Shown piece by piece: positions 1 to 9,324 of a stretch of DNA of 64,000 nt. The notes beneath the pieces are model-generated. The model was not told the DNA's origin. It saw only the letters and a program-made list of their open reading frames with translations, and ran no database searches. The position numbers were made by a program, and so were the translations under genes. Within the stretch, counting starts at the first letter, position 1, and each line of letters opens with the position of its first letter. The DNA is from Lates calcarifer (lineage: Eukaryota > Chordata > Actinopteri > Centropomidae): contig NC_066845.1 in assembly GCF_001640805.2 (NCBI RefSeq), positions 20,896,307-20,960,306 of the forward strand, in the 5' to 3' direction.

Positions 1-299
1 CCCACCCCCACTTCATTTCTTTACTCCTTATCCTGGTGGATAGATTTTTTTTTTGCATGTAGAACATACATTGATACATTCTAATCGTGCATCTTTTTGT
101 GTGTTTCTTTATGCTAAAGAAAATTCATTAAGTGATGTCATTTATCTTTCTTCTTTTTTTTTTATCACTGTATTGTTTCTTTTCAGTCTAAACAGAAATA
201 TGTTGTCTAAGGATGTACTAACTGAATATTGTTCAGTTTGTTTTAGCTGTAGGTTTGACGTATAGTAGATTTGTGTGCAATATCTGTATTGTGTATATG

Positions 300-519
300 T
301 ATAAAGTCCTTTGTATATTGCTCTTCTGTTAATATTTTTTTATTACATTATCATGTTTATACTGTTGTTATGTTTAGATTTTTTATAGCATTATCTTGTT
401 TTTACCTTGTCTTTTACTCCTATTTATGTCTTTTTCTATCTTGTTAATCACTTATGCTGCTGCAACAATGTAAATTTCCCCATTGTGGGACTAATAAAAG
501 ATTATCTTATCTTATCTTA
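300..519 (+). mobile_element. 3' end of a LINE-like retroposon with (TTATC)n tail
   Basis: The stretch is T-rich and ends in a motif I recognise from fish retroposon 3' ends: TTTCCCCATTGTGGGACTAA, then ATAAAAGATTATC and a short (TTATC)n tail at about 500-519. The upstream boundary is unclear, and no reverse transcriptase reading frame is visible between position 1 and this tail. The clade cannot be assigned from the tail alone. The element is probably a 5'-truncated copy that begins before or inside the first 300 bases. Confidence 0.45.
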
Positions 520-2498
520 AGTAAATGGCATATAGTTCTATTTTATTTCTTTAGATGATGTGTCTGACTTGGCTTCTGAACCACTCAGCTGGAGCTCCCC
601 AGTCTGGCACCCGTGGTTTCAATGGGAAAGAACTGCCTCTACTGTCTGCTGCTGCTGGAAACAAGTTTAATGAGAGCTGTGAGAGTGAACAAAAACAGTA
701 AAAGCTATCGGCCTTAGAACCAAAACAATTTGCTGAAAAGTACTAAAGCACTCTGTGGAGCTGAGGGAAACTGCAGCGATAATGCTCTCTGGGTTTGTTA
801 CGAGGAGTGACCCATTTTACAGTACATATCATTATTTGATCCATTGCTAATATAAAAATACTGATTAATGCAGCTTTAAAATGAGCCCAAATGCAGCAGT
901 GTCCTTCCCTGTTGGCCATTTGCAAAGATTAAAACACACAAAATACTGGAGCAACACTTTGGATCATCCAGTGTCACACTCTTCCTCCAGTTAGTCAGTG
1001 AAAATAAAATCCCATTTGATAAAAAACAAGTGATTACTTATTGAATTAGAACAAGCGCCTTTGGATTACCATGTGCAGCACATTTTTGCACTCCAAATGT
1101 ACCTCATGCTGCCACAGTGAAAAACCTATTGTCAAGATGATGTGGTTTACATTGAGGGTTTTTTATTGAACAGGTGTCAAGTGTGAAAAGGCCTAATGAA
1201 AATCTCTCTGTGAATAAGTACCTCCATAACTACTAAGTATGTACGCTCAAACAGAGCTGAATCATAGTTTGAGTTGTAGCTCAGATTTTAATTCATTTTG
1301 AAATTGCCTGGGTAAAAATCTGTGTCATGGATGTTTGGATACCTTTCTTTTGAGAATTCATTATCAAGACTATCGATACTAAATACTTTGCATATCAAGC
1401 CAAGATGAACAATTTATAAGAGTTTGCTCAGAAAGATGTCCACTGAAAGGATGCCTGACTTCTGCATGTGAAATGCTGAGATGATGAATCCAATCAGCTT
1501 GGCCACAGAGCCAAGAGAGAGCAGAAAAGAGAAAATGGTGCAGTGGTTTTCCTGCAAACAGGAGTCTGTCCACAAACACCATCACTCCCTTTTATCCAAT
1601 ACATTTGTCAAACACACAGAGAATGTTTTTCCTCCAAGGTAAACCATTCTAAGATAAATGGGAAGTATGAGTTCCATTACCAAACATGGTTGTGGTGTTA
1701 AAGTAGTCATTTACCTCACATTTGTTACTCATTACTGCTCAGACATAAAGGATCCACCTGCTGGATCAGTCACAGATTCAGAAGAACTTAACTTTACAGT
1801 CCTGTAGAACTTCCATTCAATACAACAACACTAAGCAATACCACAATACAATAGATAAGTACAAAAGGCCAAATGAGTATCCAAAGGGTCTATTAAGGGC
1901 TTATGGTTATGAGACAAAAGGAGATGGAAATCCATCAACATCTACCTATATTTTATTTATATGCAAATGAATGTACTGAACTAAGAGCAGCTGTGTTTTG
2001 TAAGTCATGAATTTGGCTTTCAATGCATTTTTTCTTAGTAAAAAATGTATAGAGTCACTTTAATGGGTAAAAATTTAACTTTGTGTCCTATAAGGCTCCT
2101 GAACCTAAATTGGAGTCCTCTTGTGTTATTGTTATTAATATGTTGTCTGTTGTGACCTCTCTGACAATCTCTTGTTTTTTAATGTGCATGAGCAACCAAA
2201 CCAGTTTCCCCTAAAGCAAGAAGGTAAAATTAAAATCAAACAGTGCAGTGACAGAAGGACTGGAGCAATATCTTGGCTCCAGTTAGAATACTTGTGTCTA
2301 CAAGATGAAGGCAGTAACAAAGCTTTTCTCCAAGTGCCAGAACACGGGGACTTTCTGTAATCCAAATGAGATGATATCAGGCTGTATCAGACTTTCATTA
2401 TATTCTCACAATAACTGTTTTACTTCACTTTGTGATCTAGAGTGACAATGGGCCCACATATAGTTATATAACTGGAGTTACATCCAGGTAACTATTAT
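520..2498. other. non-coding stretch, nothing recognised
   Basis: AT-rich sequence without a recognisable gene or repeat. The open frames here (60-76 codons, several on opposite strands of the same DNA) show no motif and no splice-site context. Confidence 0.6.
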
Positions 2499-3257
2499 TT
2501 CAATTCAATTTCAATTCAATTCAATTTTATTTATATATCACAACAACAGTCATCTCAAGGCACTTTTCATATAGAGCAGGTCTAGACCGTACTCTTTAAA
2601 ATAGGTATTTACAGAGAGACCCAACAAATCCCACCATGAGCAGCACTAGGCGACAGTGGCAAGGAAAAACTTCCTTTTAAGAGGCAGAAACCTCGAGCAG
2701 AACTGGACTCAGGGTGGGCGGCCATCTGCCTCGACCGGTTGGGAAGGAGAGAGAGAGGGGGAGAGGGGGGTAGAGGGAGTAGAGAATAGCGAAAGAAGAA
2801 CATAGCATAACACAGGTTCCATATCAGATGTAAGATGAGGCCAGTAATACAGCAGTAGTAATGATAGTAGTGATAATTAAAGTATTAACTGCTAACACAG
2901 CAATACAACTAATAGCAGTGTAAGTAATTTCTAATTCTAGCAGCAGGTGTTGAGTGGAGTTGTAGGAGCAGCAGGAGACTTGTCATCACAGATCAGACTC
3001 TACAGCTCCAGAGGCAGAAATACCTGCAGAAAGAGACAGAAGAGGAGAGAGAGACGGAAGAGCGCAATACTACAGGAAAGGGGAGATATTGAGTTAGTAA
3101 CATGTATTTATGGGATATGAATCCATACTGATGGAGAGAGAGGGAGAGAGAGAGAGAGAGACAGAGAGAGAAAGGAGCTCAGTGCATCATGGGAAATCTC
3201 CCGGCAGTCTAGGCCTATAGCAGCATAACTAAGGGATGGTTCAAGCCTGAGCCAACC
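2499..3257 (-). other. 3' UTR and tail of the LINE
   Basis: Untranslated 3' region after the ORF2 stop at 3258. It aligns along its length with 62476-63211 of the second copy. It contains a GA/CT microsatellite (3134-3173), a block almost identical between copies (about 2616-2745) that includes a 64-codon open frame (2609-2803), and ends in a TTGAA-repeat tail. Shared 3' ends of this type are where a LINE reverse transcriptase is expected to recognise its RNA; that role is inferred. Confidence 0.85.
3134..3173. repeat. (GA)n microsatellite inside the LINE 3' UTR
   Basis: An imperfect GA run with a few interruptions. The second LINE copy carries the complementary CT run at the same relative position (62557-62588), so the microsatellite was part of the source element and did not arise at this locus. 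Confidence 0.9.
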
Positions 3258-5237
3258 CTAACTATAAGCTTTATTAAAAAGGGAAGTTTTAAGCCGACTC
3301 TTAAAGGTACAGAGGGTATCTGCCTCCCGGACAGAAACTGGGAGAAGGTTCCACAGTAGAGGAGCCTGATAACTGAAGGCTCTGCCTCCCATTCTACTCT
3401 TGGAAACTCTGGGAACCACCAGTAGACCAGCATTTTGGGAGCGCAGAATCCTGGTGGGATTGTAGGGGACTATGAGATCTTTAAGGTAAGATGGAGCCTG
3501 ACCATTAAGGGCTTTGTATGTGAGGAGGAGGATTTTGAATTCCACTCCACTTCCACAAGAGAAATATGGTCTCTTTTCCTAGTTCCTGTCAGTAATCGTG
3601 CTGCAGTATTTTGAATCAGCTGCAGAGTCTTTAGAGAGTTGTTGGAGCAGCCTGATAATAATGAATTACAGTAGTCCAGCCTAGAAGTAACAAATGCATG
3701 GACTAGTTTTTCTGCATCTTTTTGGGACAGAAAATGTCTAATTTTGGAGATGTTACGCAGGTGAAAGAAGGCAGTCCTAGAAGTTTGTTTTATGTGTGAG
3801 TTAAAGGACATATCCTGATCAAAGATGACTCCCAGATTCTTTACAGTGAAGCTGGGAGCCAGGGCAGTGCCGTCTAGTTGAGCTACATCATTAGAAAGTT
3901 TGTTTCTGATGTGTTCAGGACCAATTATAATGATTTCAGTTTTATCTGAGTTTAGCAGTAAGAAGTTGCTCGTCATCCAGATTTTAATGTCCCTAAGACA
4001 AGCTTGGAGTTTGGCTAGATGATTGGTTTCATCAGGTTCCATTGACAGATAAAGCTGTGTATCATCTGCATAACAATGGAAATTTATGGAGTGTTTTCTG
4101 ATAATATTGCCCAAGGGAAGCATATACAGAGTGAAGATGATTGGTCCAAGCACTGACCCTTGTGGAACTCCATGTCTAACTTTTGTGTGTATGGAGGAGT
4201 AGTTGTTAACATGTACAAACTGAAGCCTATCAGATAGATAGGACTTAAACCAGTTTAGTGCAGTTCCTTTAATGCCAATAAAGTGCTCCAGTCTCTGTAA
4301 AAGGAAGTGATGGTCAATCGTATCAAAAGCAGCACTGAGATCTAACAAGACAAGTACAGAAACAAGTCCGTTGTCTGATGCTATCAGGAGGTTGTTCGTA
4401 ACTTTTACAAGTGCTGTCTCTGTGCTGTGATACAGCCTAAATCCTGACTGAAAAACCTCAAATAAATATACTATTATCCCGTAAAAAGTCGCACAACTGT
4501 TTTGCAACTGCTTTCTCCAGGATCTTAGAAAGAAAGGGGAGGTTAGATATTGGTCTGTAATTGGTTAATACATCTCGATCTAGAGTGGGCTTTTTTAGAA
4601 GAGGTTTGATTACAGCTGTTTTATACAACTGTGGAACATAACCTGTTAACAAGGACAGATTTAACATATCTAATACAGGACTGCAAATTAAGGGCAGATC
4701 TTCCTTAAGCAGCCTAGTTGGGATGGGGTCTAAGAGACAGGTTGAAGGTTTAGATGCTGAGATAATTGATGTGAGCTGGGCTAGGTTGATGGGAGAAAAG
4801 GAGTCAAGGTTAGGTTTGATTGCAGCTGACTCTATGGATCCTGTGTTATGACATAAATCTGTACTGATTGAAGGCAGGATGTGATTAATTTTATCTCTAA
4901 TGGTAGAGATTTTATTATTAAAGAAGTTCATAAAATCATTGCTACTGAGGGTTATAGGGATGCGTGGATCTATAGAGCTGTGACTCTCTGTCAGCCTGGC
5001 TACAGTGCTGAAGAGAAACCTGAGGTTGTTCTTATCCTCTATTAATGATGAGTAATAGGCACTTCTTGCATTACAGAGGGCCTTTTTATATCTTTTGACA
5101 CTATCCTGCCAGGCTGAGTGGGATTCTTCCAGTTTGGTGGAATGCCACACTCTTTCAAGCCTACGTGCTGTTTGTTTCAGTGTACGGGTTTGGGAGTTGA
5201 ACCATGGAGCTTGCCTCTTTCTCTTTATTGTTTTCAT
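3258..5237 (-). pseudogene. LINE ORF2, reverse transcriptase part (frameshifted)
   Basis: Reverse transcriptase used for target-primed reverse transcription of LINE RNA. Three overlapping frames carry it. The frame at 4458-5237 has the linker and the NYRPISNLPF motif. The frame at 3470-4507 has QSGFR, motif A LDLSAAFDTIDH, motif B GVPQGSVLGP, the catalytic YADD box, the LNSDKTE motif, NLGVIFD and the downstream LDYCNSLLSG motif. The frame at 3258-3545 has the C-terminal tail with FKILLLTYKALNG, ending in AYS and a stop. The first frame change is a 4-bp AAAT tandem duplication at 4460-4467. The second is a short deletion near 3548-3565 that removes the SLHWLPV-type motif still present in the copy at 62049. 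Catalytic residues are otherwise intact, so inactivation is by frame loss. Confidence 0.93.
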
Positions 5238-5239
5238 TT

Positions 5240-6266
5240 TTAGGGGGGGGCGATGGAATCTAAAGTGGTACGTAATGAGTCTGCAACACTGTCTACAAGA
5301 TGATCAAGCTGGGAGGGAGTAGCTTCTGCAAAATTAAGATGAGGCACTGGACCTAAGTTAGTGGGAATCATTTCCTTGAATTTAACTACTGCATTATCGG
5401 AAATATTTCTAGTCAGGATGTTTTTTGCTGATAATACATAATCCAGCAATATGAACTCGAAAGTGATTAAGAAATGGTCTGATAGAACGGGATTCTGTGG
5501 GAAGACTGTTACATGTTCAATATCAATACCATAAGCTAAAACAAGGTCGAGACTGTGACTGAAACAGTGAGTGGGTTTATTTACACACTGAGAGAAGCCA
5601 ATACAGTCTAGGAAAGAGGAAAAAACAGAGCTAAGGCTGTCATTGTTGACATCAACATGAATATTGAAGTCGCCTACAATAATAACTTTATCTGTTTTAA
5701 GTACCAAACTCGGCAGGAACTCTGAAAATTCAGACAAGAAATCAGAGTATGGACCAGGAGGACGGTACACTACAACAAATAGAACTGGCTTTAATGTTTT
5801 CCACCTTGGATGGGACAGACTAAGAACAAGACTTTCAAATGAATTATAATTGAGTTTAGGTTTAGGGTTAATTAATAAAGTGGAGTTGAAAATGGCTGCG
5901 ACTCCACCTCCACGGCCAGTGTCTCTGGGAATGTGAGTATTAATATGACTTGGGGGGGGTTGATTCATTCAGGCTAACATAATCATCCTGACACAGCCAG
6001 GTTTCAGTCAGACAGAATAGATCAAGATGGTGATCTGATATCAAATCATTTACTAGTACAGCTTTGGATGAGAGAGATCTGATATTGAGTAATCCGCATT
6101 TAATTATTTTATTTTGCTGAACATTTGAGGTGGATGTGCTGATTTTTATTAGATTATTGTGACTAACTCCTCTTTTGTTGACCTTTGGTTTAGTTAATTT
6201 AAATGGTTGGGGGGCAGACACAGTCTCTATGGGGTAATGGAGGGGTGACTGCTCTAAAGGAGGCAC
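5240..6266 (-). pseudogene. LINE ORF2, AP-endonuclease part (frameshifted)
   Basis: Apurinic/apyrimidinic-type endonuclease that nicks target DNA to prime reverse transcription. Motifs occur in the expected order: LNIRSLSSK and the catalytic-type TETWL (frame 5940-6266), then RDTGRGGGVA, VVYRPPGPYSDF, GDFNIHVD, NKPTH, LDLVL and the SDH box (frame 5240-5968). The first frame is lost in a run of eight G at 5952-5959 and the second in a run of eight G at 5243-5250, where one extra base would keep the frame open into the reverse transcriptase linker. The apparent start of the 5940-6266 frame is GTG, so the true ORF2 start may lie elsewhere. Identification of the domain is secure. Confidence 0.9.
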
Positions 6267-6317
6267 AGAGAAGCGTGTAAGACTGCAGCTCTGTCTCCTG
6301 GCCTGAACTCTGGATTG

Positions 6318-6575
6318 TCAGGGCTTTGGTTTCCTAATAAACTCTGTCAGATTTCTAGATATGAGAGATGCTCCATCAAAAGTGGGATGAATGCCGTCTC
6401 TCCTAACCAGACCAGGTCTCCCCCAGAAACTCTTCCAATGATCTACAAAGCCCACATTGTTTTCTGGACACCACCTCGACAGCCAGAGTGAAGACATGCG
6501 GCTATACATGTCATCACTGGTCATTTCATCTTGTCTTGTTACTAACAGGAGACTACTCCCTTGCAGTTGCTCTGT
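6318..6575 (-). pseudogene. LINE ORF1, C-terminal esterase (SGNH-like) fragment
   Basis: The frame reads [19 protein letters not shown], then [19 protein letters not shown] and ISRNL, ending at a stop at 6318. The DGIHPT motif is the D-x-x-H block of the SGNH/GDSL esterase domain found in ORF1 of CR1/L2-group elements, where it is thought to act on lipid or bind membranes or RNP; its exact role is unsettled. The frame is open from the first ATG at 6524 and upstream to a stop at about 6576, but the N-terminal GDS block and the rest of ORF1 are absent. The element is therefore 5'-truncated or rearranged near 6580. Confidence 0.72.
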
Positions 6576-6629
6576 TTATGTTGTTTTCATTCACAGTCGT
6601 GGTTAACGGACAGTTTGCAGCGGAGATGG

Positions 6630-6905
6630 CTGTGACTGTGTCCAAAATCACTGACCACTCACTATATAGTGGACTATATAGTCAATTTTCCATCTTGTGA
6701 AAAGTAGTGTACAACCAATGGTCACTAACTAAGCAATATATACCATCATGCATTGCATTTGTGCTGAAAGAGAGAAAAAATGTTATTGTGTGACAGGAAT
6801 GATTTAACTAATGGCACGGAGAAAATGACCGAGTAGTGTCTGAAAGTGTTTTACTATTTTGCAGATGATCCCTCAGTGAGTAGGGAGTAGTGAATGAGTG
6901 TGTGC
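6630..6905. mobile_element. MITE-like non-autonomous DNA element
   Basis: A block of about 275 bases whose ends carry related short motifs in opposite orientation: CACTCACTATATAGTGGAC near the left end (about 6655) and, on the other strand at the right end, CACTCATTCACTACTCCC (about 6900). It has no reading frame of interest. I recognise ACTATATAGTG next to CACTACTCACT strings from fish MITEs. The terminal repeats are degenerate and no target duplication was found, so the boundaries are approximate. Confidence 0.35.
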
Positions 6906-9181
6906 GTGTTAAGTGTGTGTCATTTGAAAAAAATAATTTATCTGAGTCACAATCACAATAATCTGCACTGGCATCAGACACTTAGAGAAGAAGAAGTCAC
7001 AATTCTTGCAGTTCCCATGTCATATCTCTGTCACTGCTGTAGCTCAAACGTGGTTACAAATGTAAAGGACCTTATGTAAGCTACGATATAGTTTAAATGG
7101 CTACATAGCTTGAATGGGTGGCTCCTCTCAGCTTTACAGTGAGTTTCAGTTCATTGTTCAGTTGCGTGGCCCACAATGACACTATTTTGGTTCACTCTCA
7201 TGGCTCTCATAGCATTGCTTTTGTTCACAGCAGTTGGTGAACATGGCAGAGCATTTAGGAGCCAAAGAGCCAGATATTTCCCTGCAGATAATAGAGAAAG
7301 AGAGAATTCTAAATGTTGGACAAAAAAAAAATGTAATTGAATGTAATCCAGTGTTTTACAGAATCATCCTTCTGTCATTAAGGTGTGACAGCTTGTTGTG
7401 AAAAGTGACAGTAGCTGAAGCAGAACTAACGTGTCAACACTGAGCTAATAAAAATAGATGCCCCTAGAAACATGAGCACAATTTAACTGTTTGTCCTTCA
7501 CGTGAACATAATGCTGTAATTGAGATGTTCTGTTCTGAACAGGAGTACACCCCTGATTTCCCAGAAATAGCAGTGGGAGGTATTTTTTTAAAAGTAGTTG
7601 GAGACTAAAAGAGCCACAGCCTTGTCTGCCAAGGTCACACGTTCCTGCCAATGTTTGGACTCCCGTCTTCTGTTCATTTGTTACTTAATCAAAGCAGGGA
7701 TAAACAGTTTGAGTCATTCATGTCTTGCATTCAGAAGGCACTGAGGAATATGTAAATGAGTCGTGTAACCATTCAAATGCTGTAGGTGTAGCAGAGGCAA
7801 CTTTATCCTGTCGTCCTTTCTCTTGTTTTGGTATTTACTCTTAGGAAGAACTAACTGTGGTTGAGAGACTGTGGTGATGAAGCGGATTAGCTGTATTTAC
7901 GCTCCCAGATGTTTGTCTGGAAGTGAGCAATCACCAACGAGCGTACTCCAAGATGCCAATCCTGAGGGGAGGTAAGCCCAAGACAGGGGAGGATCTTAGC
8001 ATTCAGAAAAGAAAAACAAAAAGCAGGGGAGTCTTTGATGGGATTAGAGTCAAGAGACAAACACTGGGAAGAAAAAGCAGAGAGGCTTTATCTGTGCCGT
8101 TTCTCTGAGACCACAGAGCTTGCTTTGTACACCTGGTAATTTGTTGATATAAAAACCACATCTTTGGCAAGTAATTATAGCCCTTCCATCACTTTCCTAC
8201 AGACTGCTCCCCATCTCTGTTAGCTTAAAAGCTCTTCTGGGGATTGTAGTCAGAATGTATTTAAATTCTATTAACCCAAATCACGTATCAGGGCATGAAC
8301 AAAATTGTTTTTCATGTGAGGGAAAAAAGGGGGCTAAATAAATAATTACACACCTAAATGCCAAAGCCTATCAGCACTGGCGAGTTAAGCCCAGCTCACT
8401 CTGATCCAAGCCCATTTCGACGCCCGTTAGTTAGTTCTCTGGAGTCCAAAAACAGAGGATGGAAAAGAAAAACAGGCAGTGACAGAGTTCACGCTGTGCT
8501 GTGGATGGTCTATTCTGCTGGGCCCCCAGCTGTCTCTCTTGGTTGATCTGAGCCCCCCAGCTGCGGTGACCACCAGGCTGCTGTTATCAAAGCTGTCTGA
8601 TGTCTTGCAGTGTGGGGACTATAGAGAGCCTACGTGTCCTTTTGTGAATATGTCTCTTCAGTCGTCATTCAAATGAAATGTGTGCGTGGCATGCTAATTA
8701 TTTTCATTCATCTGGCCAGAATGCAGATAATGCTTTAAATGCTGCTTCACTGACATCATGTATTGAATGCATTTACCGGTTCCAGAGTGAGACTAATATA
8801 ACAATACTGCAGCATATTAGGAGTGGACCGTTGCCTCCACAAGTGGTTTGAACTGTAGAGAAATGTGATATGGAAACGGGGATCTCGAGGAAGAACAACA
8901 GTGAAAATCAGCAGCAGGAGCAGTAATGTACAGGCTGGTTACAACCATAAGCATCTTACATATGGCGGTTAGGCAAGACTCACAGACTTGTGGCCTCATC
9001 AACTTTATATGCTTGTTTGAAGTATAACTAAACCCAAAAACATGTTTTTTACTCCTACAAGAATAAATGAATAATAAAACAATAGTACATGCCAATGTTA
9101 ATGAACTGACATATCAGAAACATTTTAATGTTGTGGTTGGTGTATTTGGACTATTTCATATTGTCTACTTAATATATCATG
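6906..9181. other. non-coding stretch with a possible conserved block
   Basis: No gene recognised. The part at about 8350-8790 is richer in GC than its surroundings and ends with homeodomain-type motifs (CATGCTAATTATTTTCATTC). It could be a conserved regulatory block, but nothing here proves it. The open frames of 60-65 codons in it have no recognisable domain. Confidence 0.45.
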
Positions 9182-9190
9182 AAGTAGTTT
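9182..9190. repeat. target-site duplication, left copy
   Basis: AAGTAGTTT, repeated exactly at 9316-9324 on the far side of the truncated SINE at 9191-9315. Confidence 0.65.
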
Positions 9191-9315
9191 TCATTCATTC
9201 ATTATCTATACTGCTTATCCGTTAAGGGTCGCATGGGGGCTGGAGCCTATCCCAGCTGACACTGGGCGAGAGGCGGGATACACCCTGGACAGATTGCCAG
9301 TCCATTGCGGTCATT
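9191..9315 (-). mobile_element. 5'-truncated V-SINE (tail half only)
   Basis: Minus-strand copy of the 3' half of the tRNA-derived SINE seen in longer form at 40229. It starts with the ATTC tail repeat, then TTATCTATACTGCTTATCC, GGGTCGC, GGCTGGAGCCTATCCCAGCT and the GGGCGAGAGGCGGGATACAC block. The tRNA-like head is missing. A 9-bp direct repeat, AAGTAGTTT, flanks it (9182-9190 and 9316-9324), as expected for insertion by target-primed reverse transcription with early termination. Confidence 0.85.
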
Positions 9316-9324
9316 AAGTAGTTT
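9316..9324. repeat. target-site duplication, right copy
   Basis: AAGTAGTTT, an exact match to 9182-9190. Confidence 0.65.

Larger units (their letters stand above)
2499..6580 (-). mobile_element. L2/CR1-type LINE, nearly complete, inactivated
   Basis: A minus-strand non-LTR retrotransposon. From 5' (high coordinates) to 3' it carries the end of an esterase-type ORF1 (6318-6575), an AP-endonuclease (5240-6266), a reverse transcriptase (3258-5237), a 3' UTR of about 760 bases and a (TTGAA)n-type tail near 2499-2525. The domain order, the YADD reverse transcriptase and the SGNH-like esterase piece fit the CR1/L2 group of fish LINEs. ORF2 is broken by at least four lesions: two C8 homopolymer frameshifts (5952-5959 and 5243-5250 on the plus strand as G runs), a 4-bp duplication (4460-4467), and a deletion near 3548-3565. 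The 5' part of ORF1 is missing. A 5'-truncated sister copy lies at 62049-63211. I saw no clear target-site duplication. Confidence 0.93.

Noticed and set aside
3215..3433. 72-codon minus frame in the LINE
   Set aside because: Out-of-frame shadow of the ORF2 C-terminus; the same shadow recurs at 62300-62518 in the other copy.
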